In this document: positions 17,803 to 25,588 of the stretch, one piece after another | Position numbering within the stretch: position 1 is the first letter of the stretch | Layout: each line of letters starts with the position of its first letter | Assembly (NCBI RefSeq): GCF_004368405.1 | Contig: NZ_SBJH01000067.1 | Coordinates: 1-64,000, forward strand | Reading direction: 5' to 3' | Length of the DNA stretch: 64,000 nucleotides | DNA from: Olivibacter sp. XZL3 | GTDB taxonomy: Bacteria; Bacteroidota; Bacteroidia; Sphingobacteriales; Sphingobacteriaceae | The notes under the pieces: model-generated | Database searches by the model: none | Seen by the model: the letters and a program-made list of their open reading frames with translations, nothing else | Told to the model about the DNA's origin: nothing | Translations under genes and position numbers: made by a program

Positions 17803-17847
17803 GAGAACGCTTTATTATACACTATAAAGCGTTCTCTCTCTTTTTTA
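17803..17847. terminator. Strong bidirectional hairpin terminator
   Basis: A 13-bp perfect stem (GAGAACGCTTTAT pairing with the arm ending at 17836) around a short loop is followed by TCTCTTTTTT. It lies between the convergent DUF2383 gene and the small minus-strand gene at 17867, so it can serve both. Confidence 0.85.
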
Positions 17848-17866
17848 CAAAGTAGGTTTTATTAAG

Positions 17867-18127
17867 TTACTCCAAATTACCGGTATTTAACAAGCCGTCC
17901 GAACCGAAGTGTGAGGTAAGAGCATCTCCGATATTGTCAACACTTTGCTGGTCCGCTACGCCGTTAACCAAGCGCCATCCGCCTTTACCGTCACTAATGA
18001 TTGATAATTGATCACCACCGCCTCTATTGACCACAAAGATATCCCCCTGTCGTAACACATCCACCGTTTCAATATCACCGGTCCCATTTATGTCTATATT
18101 AATTTTGCTGTTCGTATTCGCTACCAT
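17867..18127 (-). CDS. Hypothetical 86-residue protein
   Basis: A small protein without signal peptide or membrane helix. It begins M-V-A-N-T-N-S-K-I-N-I-D-I-N-G-T-G-D-I-E, and contains a Gly-rich beta-like centre (V-V-N-R-G-G-G-D-Q-L-S-I-I-S-D-G-K-G-G-W). It ends with a helix-like acidic tail. I do not recognise a family. Its end abuts the shared terminator at 17803-17847, which supports it being transcribed. Confidence 0.55.
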   Translation of the reverse strand: MVANTNSKINIDINGTGDIETVDVLRQGDIFVVNRGGGDQLSIISDGKGGWRLVNGVADQQSVDNIGDALTSHFGSDGLLNTGNLE

Positions 18128-18459
18128 AGTTTTATAGATTTATAGAAATAACACCAATATTCTTGCCATACTTACTATAGCTGTAAGCTTTAAGCAATAA
18201 GTCCTAAGGCAATAGGCTACTGGCAATTATATACAAATGCTTCGACTCCGCTGAGCACGACCTTATGGAAAAGGTTAAAACCGCCAACTAACAACTCGCA
18301 GCTATCTACCTCCTACTCCCTACTAACCGATAACTGCTAACTGCTAGCTACTCCCTCTCTCTTATACCCTATTCCGCCCTGCATCCAAACTTTATTAACA
18401 GATTGACTGTTTCATTATAGTGGAATAAAAATTGGAAAACTCTACAGAAACGAACACCT
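18128..18459. repeat. Degenerate intergenic repeat-like stretch
   Basis: This 332-nt gap lacks a gene but holds short degenerate repeats. Near 18180-18225 there are AAG/AGGCAATA-like units. At 18239-18262 there is a TTCGACTCCGCTGAGCACGA segment of the kind scattered between Bacteroidota genes. At 18285-18356 there is an array of CTAAC/CTACTCCCT-like units (ACTCCCT occurs twice, GATAACTGCTAACTGCTAGC between). It looks like a decayed intergenic element rather than regulatory DNA of one gene. Confidence 0.4.
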
Positions 18460-18666
18460 ATGAAAAATTTAAAATTTCTATTATTAATTAGCATTGTTGC
18501 ATTTCTCAACGGGTGCGGCTGCGACAGCCAATCACCAGATGATGTAGAAGAGCAATTCGATCCGGATACAATCAGAAGTGATAAGCCTGCCGATTCTACC
18601 TTAAGCGAAAAGATGTATCCGATGAATACGGATAGTATCGCAGGAACAACAGATTCGGCAAAGTAA
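18460..18666 (+). CDS. Small hypothetical lipoprotein
   Basis: The 68-residue product starts with M-K-N-L-K, a hydrophobic core and a lipobox L-N-G-C with Cys at residue 19. A second Cys is at 21. The rest is acidic, Asp/Ser/Thr-rich and probably disordered. No family recognised. Bacteroidota genomes carry many such tiny lipoproteins; the sharp lipobox is the main evidence that the frame is real. Confidence 0.6.
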   Translation: MKNLKFLLLISIVAFLNGCGCDSQSPDDVEEQFDPDTIRSDKPADSTLSEKMYPMNTDSIAGTTDSAK

Positions 18667-18689
18667 GGTTAATGCATGCGCGTGAAGGG

Positions 18690-19691
18690 CTACTGCCTCT
18701 TCCTTAGGGAAGGAAGCCTCCGTAGAAACAGGGCCGTTAATCCCAAGCCGGTGCCTAAGGCCACCGCAAGGAAAGGAATGAGCGCTTTGCCCTTCATTCG
18801 ATCATGCCAACCGCCAAATATTCCAGATCCGTAAGCTACCGGAAGAAAGACGTTGCCATCTGTTTTCTCGGAAGGTTCGGCATGCTTTAAGTAAGAGGAA
18901 ATTAGCACATAAGAAGCATAAGCGGTTAACTTTGGAAAAAGCATATAGGCATAAGCTAAGCCAGCCGCTACAGGATGTATCCAACGGAAGTCCGCCGGCC
19001 GTTCTGCCAGTTTCACTATTTTCCTCGCTAAGGTCACCGGATTATGGACGGGAGGCATTGGTCGAATAGCCTTTCCCGTATAGTTAGCGGCGTGCGACAT
19101 ACCTGGGGTGTCCAAAAATGCCGGATAGACATCGCAGATATGAATCCGCGGCCATTGGACCAGTTCTGCCCTTAGGGCGCTTGAAAAACCTCTTATTCCG
19201 AACTTGCTGGCCGTATAACCGACGCCATATGGCACGGGAAGAAAGCCTCCTACAGAAATGTTATTAATCAAAACGCCTTTACCTTGTTGCTTGAAATAGG
19301 GTAAAACGGCGTGTGCACCATGAAGGTAACCCATCAAATTTGTTCGAATGACCTGATCGTGAACTTCTACCGACAAATCTTCAAAAGTACCTAAAGCCAA
19401 GACACCGGCATTGTTTATCCATATATCAATCCGATTTGCCACCGCCGCCGCGGCATTGGCCAGACGAATCACTTCCAACGGGTTTGAAACATCCGTCTCC
19501 TGTATAAAAACGGGGGCACCCAGCGATCGACAGTCAGCCGCCAGCTCTTCTAATGTTTCTCTATCTCTAGAGGCCAATACCAGAGTTGCGCCTGCTAAGG
19601 CGAATTGTTCGGCCAATGCCTTGCCCACTCCGCTGGATGCCCCCGTTATAACGACGGTTTGGTCTTTAAACTTCCTATAGTTTCTGTTCAT
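18690..19691 (-). CDS. SDR-family oxidoreductase with a C-terminal membrane anchor
   Basis: A 333-residue short-chain dehydrogenase. The N-terminal 250 residues show T-G-A-S-S-G-V-G (cofactor loop), N-N-A-G, an S-V-G-G region and the catalytic Y-T-A-S-K. A C-terminal extension of about 80 residues ends in a hydrophobic helix (about 300-320) followed by basic residues. Such membrane-tagged SDRs are frequent but their substrate is unknown. It is 102 nt from the alpha/beta hydrolase gene upstream on the same strand, so the two may be co-expressed. Confidence 0.88.
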   Translation of the reverse strand: MNRNYRKFKDQTVVITGASSGVGKALAEQFALAGATLVLASRDRETLEELAADCRSLGAPVFIQETDVSNPLEVIRLANAAAAVANRIDIWINNAGVLALGTFEDLSVEVHDQVIRTNLMGYLHGAHAVLPYFKQQGKGVLINNISVGGFLPVPYGVGYTASKFGIRGFSSALRAELVQWPRIHICDVYPAFLDTPGMSHAANYTGKAIRPMPPVHNPVTLARKIVKLAERPADFRWIHPVAAGLAYAYMLFPKLTAYASYVLISSYLKHAEPSEKTDGNVFLPVAYGSGIFGGWHDRMKGKALIPFLAVALGTGLGLTALFLRRLPSLRKRQ

Positions 19692-19793
19692 TTCTAAGCA
19701 CTTTTATTATGGTTCCTCGCGTAAAAGGCGTGGGACGGCGTGCTCAGGGCACTGCCTACGATTTACCTTGGTTTCCAGGATAGGTCCATATAA

Positions 19794-20579
19794 TCATATC
19801 ACGGTGGTAGCCGGCTCTGTTTGTTGGCCCTTCATCCACGTGTATACATAATCCGCCACTTCCTCCCATCCAGGTTCTCCACATATAAAATGGCTTCTTT
19901 GCGGAAAAATCTTAAGGCCTACGAGGCTCTTTTTATCTGTATACGCTTCCGTATTCTGTTTTACCAACGAAGCAGGTATAATCTTGTCCTCTTCTCCCGT
20001 AACGAATAATAGCGGAACATGTGGTTTATCAAGATCAACGTGCCCGGCTGGTCCCATACAATCCCGCAGAATGTTACGGCTGTCATGCGTAGCATATTCC
20101 CGCCAGGCCAAGTCGGCAGCTTCTTCATCCAAAGTGTTGGCAAAAGATTGATGAAAAGAGGTTTTGTCCATGATAAAAGGCTGGTTTCCTTTTAACGGAT
20201 TCGTAATCAACGCGCTGTTTTTAATGAAATTCCAATCGAAGTCAAGCATACTATTTGGGGCGACGGAACTTATTAGCACGGCGAGGCTAACCAACTTTTT
20301 ATTCGCTAATAGCTGCGCGATCAGACCTCCCACCGAATGACCTATAACGATCGGCTTCTCTATTTTTAAGATTTCATGGGTAATAGCCGCAACTACCTCG
20401 TCCAAATGCAAATCCCCTAAACCTTCTGGAGGATCAGACTTCAGATTGGCTGGATCGCCTTCATGTAAAGGCCAAGAAAGCGTATGGCAATTATAGCCGC
20501 GCGCTCCAAAAAACCGTTCCCAGTGCGTCCAACTTTTGGCATTCTGGAACATGCCATGAATAAAAACAATATCCTTCAT
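19794..20579 (-). CDS. Alpha/beta hydrolase
   Basis: This 261-residue enzyme has the alpha/beta hydrolase order: oxyanion region D-I-V-F-I-H-G-M-F-Q, nucleophile elbow V-I-G-H-S-V-G-G (Ser near residue 97), an acid in L-F-V-T-G-E-E-D-K-I-I-P, and a C-terminal His in R-S-H-F-I-C. No signal peptide is present, so it is cytoplasmic. Substrate unknown (esterase, lipase or C-C hydrolase). Neighbouring genes on both sides look stress related. Confidence 0.86.
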   Translation of the reverse strand: MKDIVFIHGMFQNAKSWTHWERFFGARGYNCHTLSWPLHEGDPANLKSDPPEGLGDLHLDEVVAAITHEILKIEKPIVIGHSVGGLIAQLLANKKLVSLAVLISSVAPNSMLDFDWNFIKNSALITNPLKGNQPFIMDKTSFHQSFANTLDEEAADLAWREYATHDSRNILRDCMGPAGHVDLDKPHVPLLFVTGEEDKIIPASLVKQNTEAYTDKKSLVGLKIFPQRSHFICGEPGWEEVADYVYTWMKGQQTEPATTVI

Positions 20580-20631
20580 CCGTCGCTCCTTAGTATAAAC
20601 AAAACGCTCCTATTAACAACCACTATTCTGA

Positions 20632-20877
20632 CTATAGCACACCATTTCTGCCGGCATGATTTGCCGTATATTGCATGCCCTTCACAATCGCTTCCAATAT
20701 CTCTGGATTAAAGTCGTCCTCATCAACAACCTGCCAGTCTTCACCATTTTTCACAATTACAAACGACTCTTTATCCGGATAGAGAATCCGCCATCCCTGC
20801 TGTCCATTATAGTCCTCGGGTTCAGCGCTCAAACGTACCAGCGTGTCTGTAACAGGTTCTTTTATCGTAAACTCCAT
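20632..20877 (-). CDS. Hypothetical 81-residue protein
   Basis: A small acidic protein: M-E-F-T-I-K-E-P-V-T-D-T-L-V at the start, G-W-R-I-L-Y-P-D-K-E-S-F-V-I-V-K-N-G-E-D-W-Q in the centre, then a helix-like tail. The W/K pattern resembles small beta-sheet proteins, but no family is recognised. It starts 18 nt after the DUF892 gene on the same strand, so it is likely part of that transcript. Confidence 0.6.
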   Translation of the reverse strand: MEFTIKEPVTDTLVRLSAEPEDYNGQQGWRILYPDKESFVIVKNGEDWQVVDEDDFNPEILEAIVKGMQYTANHAGRNGVL

Positions 20878-20895
20878 AATAACGCAATATTCTTT

Positions 20896-21663
20896 TTACT
20901 TTTTTCCCTTTGATTCTTCTTTGGCTTTGGTCCCTTTACTCCTTCCGCTTGTTCCAGCGGCAGTCGTTTTACGCGGCTTGGCCTCCTTCGGGCTAGCCGA
21001 GCTTTCGCGCTCTTCTTTCGAGGAGGCTTTTACTGATTTTTTCTTACCGCCTGCATTTGCGGGCGGCTCGTCCGCCGGTTCATTTTTAGCGCCCTTATTT
21101 AACTGCTTCTCCGCTAATTGTGTTAACTTCACATCCGTTTCTTTTTCCTCTTTTAAAGACTGCTTAAGTAATTCCACAATGGGTTTGTAGCCCAACAGTG
21201 AAGCGAGGTTTACAAGGCTACCATAGCAGGCAATTTCATAATGCTCTACCTTCTGAGCGGCGATAACCAGGGCAACATCCCGTTGGAAAGACCCCTCATC
21301 TGTTTCGTCAATTACGTGCCAGCCCTCGTCAAACAGACCTTGCATACCGATGCTATTTGTCTCGGTAACAGGCAAACCTAGTTGGTCAAAGATTTGCTCG
21401 ATCCGCTGCAATTGCTCACGGGTCTCTTCCATGTGCGCCTCAAAAGCATTTTTCAAATCATCGGTCGTCGCCGTGCTTTTCATCGTTTCTAACACATTCA
21501 CTAAATGTTTTTCCGACCAGTACATTTCGCTGATCATTGTTTGGAAAAAAGTGTCCAGTTTGGAATTTTCGTTGTTCGATACTTGATTGTTATCCATATT
21601 CGCTAATGTAAATCGTTCTTTCTGATAAGTTTCTTTTACGTCTTCATGCAATATCCTTTCCAT
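20896..21663 (-). CDS. DUF892 (YciE/YciF-type) ferritin-like protein with a Lys/Ala-rich tail
   Basis: Residues 35-190 form the DUF892 four-helix bundle: S-E-M-Y-W-S-E-K-H-L, H-M-E-E-T-R-E-Q-L-Q-R-I, A-A-Q-K-V-E-H-Y-E-I-A-C-Y-G-S-L and L-K-E-E-K-E-T-D-V-K-L. The Glu/His pairs match the family's di-iron site; E. coli YciE/F are stress proteins. Residues from about 197 are a disordered tail rich in Lys, Ala, Ser, Pro and Gly, absent from the paralogue at 61395, and similar in style to histone H1 tails. Met23 (21597) is an alternative start that fits the paralogue better. Confidence 0.83.
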   Translation of the reverse strand: MERILHEDVKETYQKERFTLANMDNNQVSNNENSKLDTFFQTMISEMYWSEKHLVNVLETMKSTATTDDLKNAFEAHMEETREQLQRIEQIFDQLGLPVTETNSIGMQGLFDEGWHVIDETDEGSFQRDVALVIAAQKVEHYEIACYGSLVNLASLLGYKPIVELLKQSLKEEKETDVKLTQLAEKQLNKGAKNEPADEPPANAGGKKKSVKASSKEERESSASPKEAKPRKTTAAGTSGRSKGTKAKEESKGKK

Positions 21664-22099
21664 TTTGTTTAAAAAAGCAGATTCCGGGAAAAAGAGCGGT
21701 TAGGGTTTTAAAAAGCGGTCTCTATCTAAGCATAAAACGGGAATTCTACGTTTATCTTTTTTGGCCTTGTTTTGATAGTGTACTAAAATCTATAACACGC
21801 TGTCTAACTTCGTAGATAAAAACGAACAGACGACATAATTTAGGAGCAGCAGCCGCCTTTTTGTTAGACCGTGAAACCAACAGTAAAACGCACGGAGTCT
21901 CTTCTTTCTGTAGCACTCTGATAGCCTTTACGTGAGAGCGTTCCGTACAAAAAAGGACGCTTAACCTAATGGCACTTTAATTGAAAATAACTCCGCTGTT
22001 GACAGCCGATAGATATAGACTGCCCAACATCGATTTGGATGGCTGCGAAATAACGGCCATGATCACATAGGGACGAAGAGAAACAATTAATCCAGCACC
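21664..22099. other. Gene-free divergent region between the DUF892 and OBAP genes
   Basis: These 436 nt hold no frame I trust. They must contain the promoters of both divergent genes. An imperfect hairpin lies at about 21930-21962 (AGCGTTCC paired with GGACGCT). It is too weak to name. Confidence 0.45.
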
Positions 22100-22873
22100 A
22101 TGAAAATAAACACGATTACTATTATTCCGCTCCTGCTTTTAACGGCCTGTGGCGGAAACAACACCAAGTCGTACATTAATGAGCCGGGGCAGGACAAAAC
22201 TGCAAAGGACAAAATATTAAATACAGGTGCAGATTTACTTCAGGATAAAAGCCCATTAGCTGCCTTCAACGTTTATTTGGACGGATTTCACTTTTATAAT
22301 GGAAACATGCAGGCGCAAATGGAAGCGCACCACTATGTGAGTCAGCTAAACGAAGATATCTATCAGGCGATCATTTTCGATGGAAACGCTAAAGATTCAA
22401 AAATTATGGGGGTGGAGTATATCATTACCCCTCGGCTTTTTAAGACCTTATCCCAAGAAGAAAAGAAATTATGGCATTCACACCATTACGAAGTTAAATC
22501 AGGCAGCTTAATTGCCCCTGGACTGCCAGCGGTGGCCGAAAAGGAACTAATGGAGAAGTTGGTTTCGACTTATGGTAAAACAATACATACTTGGCATACC
22601 GATCAACAAAGGGAGTTACCGCTTGGCGCCCCCATGCTAATGATGGGGTTCACAAAAGATGGGCAATTGAAAGACAGCCTTTTGAAAGATCGGGACGAAC
22701 GTCTCAAGATATCGTCTGAAAAACGGAAACAGCAGCGGAACGATATTCCAATGCCTAAAGTGGATCCAATGGCTAATTCCTGGGAAAAGGGTCAAGTACG
22801 CCAGTTTACGGTATCCGACAATGTCGACAGTGCGAAACATAAACATCAAGGCCCGCTGCCCATCGACCAATAG
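22100..22873 (+). CDS. OBAP-family (DUF1264) lipoprotein
   Basis: A 257-residue lipoprotein (hydrophobic residues 5-14, lipobox L-T-A-C with Cys17). The body matches the oil-body-associated protein family: F-N-V-Y-L-D-G-F-H-F-Y, M-E-A-H-H-Y-V-S-Q-L-N-E-D, I-M-G-V-E-Y-I-I-T and L-W-H-S-H-H-Y-E-V-K-S-G. In plants these proteins sit on seed oil bodies; bacterial members are uncharacterised. The tail is charged and may be disordered. It is a single gene, 72 nt before the CinA-type gene in the same direction. Confidence 0.83.
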   Translation: MKINTITIIPLLLLTACGGNNTKSYINEPGQDKTAKDKILNTGADLLQDKSPLAAFNVYLDGFHFYNGNMQAQMEAHHYVSQLNEDIYQAIIFDGNAKDSKIMGVEYIITPRLFKTLSQEEKKLWHSHHYEVKSGSLIAPGLPAVAEKELMEKLVSTYGKTIHTWHTDQQRELPLGAPMLMMGFTKDGQLKDSLLKDRDERLKISSEKRKQQRNDIPMPKVDPMANSWEKGQVRQFTVSDNVDSAKHKHQGPLPIDQ

Positions 22874-22945
22874 CCTTTTTTCATTGTTCAGGCGGGTAAA
22901 ACAAAACCAAGGAAACGATGGTTAATCAGTTATAATGGCGTAATT

Positions 22946-23479
22946 ATGATAGAAACAGATTCAGTAGCAATTGAACAGTGTGCCAAATTGCTGAAAGACC
23001 ACCAGTTGACCATAGCTTTTGCTGAAAGTGCTACGGGTGGCAGTTTAACATCCACGTATGCTAAACTTCCGAATGCAGGAATTTTTCTTAGAGGTGGCAT
23101 CATATGTTATGACGCCAAACTGAAAGAAGCTCTTTTAGGCGTTCCAAAAAGTTTGGTGGATCAATACTCAGCCGAATCAACGGAGGTGACGCAGGAAATG
23201 GCGGTTCGCTTAAAAGGCTTAATCAATGCGGATGTGCACGTCGCTGTTACCGGATTACCGAGTGCAGGCGGTAGTGAAAGTCCGGAGAAGCCCGTCGGTA
23301 CGATGTTTTATAGCATCGCTTTCCAAGACAAAGTCACCAACTGCAAAGAGCTGTTCACTGGAACATCCGACGCCATCATTAGCCAAACTATTGAGCAAAT
23401 AGGACGGACAATAACTAAAGCGCTCATCAATCGTAATAATTTACAGAACACGACAGGTAAATTGGCCGTTGGGGATTAA
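22946..23479 (+). CDS. CinA-family nicotinamide-nucleotide amidohydrolase (stand-alone)
   Basis: The 177-residue protein corresponds to the C-terminal amidase domain of CinA (PncC), which converts nicotinamide mononucleotide to nicotinate mononucleotide in NAD recycling. Diagnostic parts are I-A-F-A-E-S-A-T-G-G (catalytic Ser/Thr region), F-L-R-G-G-I-I-C-Y-D and V-T-G-L-P-S-A-G-G. Classical motifs read A-E-S-C-T-G-G and T-G-I-A-G-P, so the A-T-G-G and S-A-G-G variants suggest a divergent member whose activity may differ. Confidence 0.8.
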   Translation: MIETDSVAIEQCAKLLKDHQLTIAFAESATGGSLTSTYAKLPNAGIFLRGGIICYDAKLKEALLGVPKSLVDQYSAESTEVTQEMAVRLKGLINADVHVAVTGLPSAGGSESPEKPVGTMFYSIAFQDKVTNCKELFTGTSDAIISQTIEQIGRTITKALINRNNLQNTTGKLAVGD

Positions 23480-23607
23480 CCTTTATACCTTCCTACAAAA
23501 AACGATGGTAGGCGCTTAGTAATAAACAGAGGAACCTCGGAGCCGCTTAAATAGTTTATACATCGACTTTAATCGTGTGCTGAATTATCTGAAAAAAATA
23601 GCATCTA

Positions 23608-24663
23608 ATGCCAGACAAAAAATCCGATCCTTCCGAAAAGGCCGAATTAAGACAATTTTCAAAGAAGCTATGGATAACAGTAGGAACAATCGCACTACTG
23701 GTTATTGTTATTTTTATTTTGAAAGCAGCTTTTAATGTCCTGTTAATGGTGTTTGCTGGATCTCTCATCGCCGTCTATTTTCATGGGCTCGCCAATTTGT
23801 TAAAGCGAAACACGCGCCTGCCACGAGGCTGGTGCCTATTGATAGGTATCCTGTTAACGGTCACTTTATTGGGCTTATTATTTTGGTTTTTGGGAGCGAA
23901 AATTTCACTGCAAGTCGGCGAAATGACACAGGATCTACCAAAAATTTGGCAAAACGTTAAAGGTCACTTAAATAACTCCGATATTGGACGTAAGCTGCTT
24001 TATTACCTATCAGATGGAAATGGCGAAAAAATGATCGGTTCGTTTCAAGAAGTTTTTCGAACCAGTTTTGGGGTAGTCGGCGACATATACATCATTTTAT
24101 TTATTGGTGTTTTCTTTACCGTGAATCCGCGCCTCTATCGCGACGGAATAATTAAGCTCGTGCCTGCTGAAGGTAAAAAGCAAGCGAGGGATGTGATCAG
24201 GCGATTGGATTTTACCCTAAAAGGTTGGTTAAAAGGTATGCTGATCGCCATGCTTTTTATCGCTTCGCTATCTTTTATAGGACTGTCTATCATAGGCGTC
24301 CCGATGAGCCTTGCCTTAGCTTTCTTAGCCGGCCTGTTAAACTTCATTCCCAACTTCGGTCCCCTCATCGCTATGATACCAGCGGTACTAATCGGATTTA
24401 CCGTCAGTACAAATACTGCGCTATTTATCGCTTTGCTTTACATCGTAATCCAAACGGTAGAAAGTAACGTAATTACACCGATGATCCAGAATGTGATGAT
24501 CAAAATCCCACCCGCGCTTATCATCATTAGTCAGGTGTTATTCGGAACCTTAACTGGTGGCCTCGGTATCATCTTAGCGACGCCTTTACTGGTTGTGATC
24601 ATCGTGTTGGTTGATGAATTGTATGTTAAAAGGCAACACAACTCTAAGGAACCAATAGATTAA
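23608..24663 (+). CDS. AI-2E family transporter (PerM/TqsA-like)
   Basis: The 351-residue inner-membrane protein has about eight hydrophobic segments. These include the pair at 25-60, the mid segments after L-K-G-W-L-K-G-M-L-I, and family motifs N-F-I-P-N-F-G-P-L-I-A-M-I-P-A and E-S-N-V-I-T-P-M-I-Q. The name comes from TqsA, but substrates vary, including sodium/lithium-proton exchange in some members. It ends 1 nt before the convergent moaCB stop. Confidence 0.88.
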   Translation: MPDKKSDPSEKAELRQFSKKLWITVGTIALLVIVIFILKAAFNVLLMVFAGSLIAVYFHGLANLLKRNTRLPRGWCLLIGILLTVTLLGLLFWFLGAKISLQVGEMTQDLPKIWQNVKGHLNNSDIGRKLLYYLSDGNGEKMIGSFQEVFRTSFGVVGDIYIILFIGVFFTVNPRLYRDGIIKLVPAEGKKQARDVIRRLDFTLKGWLKGMLIAMLFIASLSFIGLSIIGVPMSLALAFLAGLLNFIPNFGPLIAMIPAVLIGFTVSTNTALFIALLYIVIQTVESNVITPMIQNVMIKIPPALIIISQVLFGTLTGGLGIILATPLLVVIIVLVDELYVKRQHNSKEPID

Positions 24664-24664
24664 T

Positions 24665-25576
24665 TTACCCGTGGTTGAATCCTCTTCTTATTTTAAAAAC
24701 ATGCAGAATGGCAGGAAATAAGGCTTGCATACTTTCTTCCACTCCTTTGGTAGATCCCGGTAATGTAATGATCAGCGTATCTCCCATAAATCCGGCGACT
24801 CCTCTGGATAACATGGACAAGGGCGTGCGCTGCTGTCCATACGACCGCGCAGCTTCCATCACGCCGGGTATTTCCTGATCTAATAAAGGCGTTAAAGCAT
24901 CGGGCGTTACATCGCGCGGGGAGAGCCCTGTCCCCCCGGTGTATAGCACCAACTGATAGGCATTTTCTTTGAAATAGAGCGCCTTCTCCCGAATTGTTTC
25001 CTTTTCGTCAGGTATTAAAACATACTCGTTAACCTGAATATTGAGCTTCTTAAGCCTTTCTATTATGATCTTTCCGGAACGATCTTCTTTGAGGCCTTGC
25101 GCAATACTATCTGAACAAACGACCACCGCACATTTGAACGGTTCGACAACCTTTTCGCGTAAATCGGTTTTACCTCCTTTCTTGCTGGCCAATTTCACGC
25201 CTGTTATTTCGATTGCTTTGTCAATAGGCTTTAACATATCATACATGGTAAGTGCTACGTTCATAGCCCCGTGCATTGCTTCTACTTCTACGCCGGTTTT
25301 ATAGATAGTATGCACTTCTACGTAAATGGTAATAGACAAAGCGGCTACCTCAAACGTTATATTGGCATACTCTATGGGGATAGGGTGGCAATCTGGCACT
25401 AGATCTGATGTCTTTTTTATAGCTAACAAACCAGACGCGCGCGAAAATTCGAATACATCGCCTTTAGGGACTTCTTTATTCTGTATGGCCTCAATGGTCT
25501 TCACAGACGAAACCTTCAATGTCGCAATTGCCACTGCCTGCCGCAATGTGTTAAATTTATGAGTAATATCAACCAT
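24665..25576 (-). CDS. moaCB: Fused MoaC-MoaB molybdenum cofactor protein
   Basis: A 303-residue fusion. Residues 1-150 are MoaC (cyclic pyranopterin monophosphate synthase): S-D-L-V-P-D-C-H-P-I-P, V-H-T-I-Y-K-T-G-V-E-V-E-A-M and L-T-M-Y-D-M-L-K. Residues 155-303 are MoaB/MogA-like (molybdopterin adenylylation): S-D-S-I-A-Q-G, Y-T-G-G-T-G-L-S-P-R-D-V-T and T-L-P-G-S-T-K-G. It is the last gene of the Mo island, 12 nt after moeB. The fusion joins step two with the adenylylation step. MoaC-MoaB fusions are known in Bacteroidota. Confidence 0.92.
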   Translation of the reverse strand: MVDITHKFNTLRQAVAIATLKVSSVKTIEAIQNKEVPKGDVFEFSRASGLLAIKKTSDLVPDCHPIPIEYANITFEVAALSITIYVEVHTIYKTGVEVEAMHGAMNVALTMYDMLKPIDKAIEITGVKLASKKGGKTDLREKVVEPFKCAVVVCSDSIAQGLKEDRSGKIIIERLKKLNIQVNEYVLIPDEKETIREKALYFKENAYQLVLYTGGTGLSPRDVTPDALTPLLDQEIPGVMEAARSYGQQRTPLSMLSRGVAGFMGDTLIITLPGSTKGVEESMQALFPAILHVFKIRRGFNHG

Positions 25577-25588
25577 ATTATTTTTTTA

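Noticed and set aside
20896-21190. Plus-strand frame opposite the Lys-rich tail of the DUF892 gene
   Set aside because: It is the antisense shadow of a biased coding sequence, giving Phe/Leu/Ser-rich text without family features.
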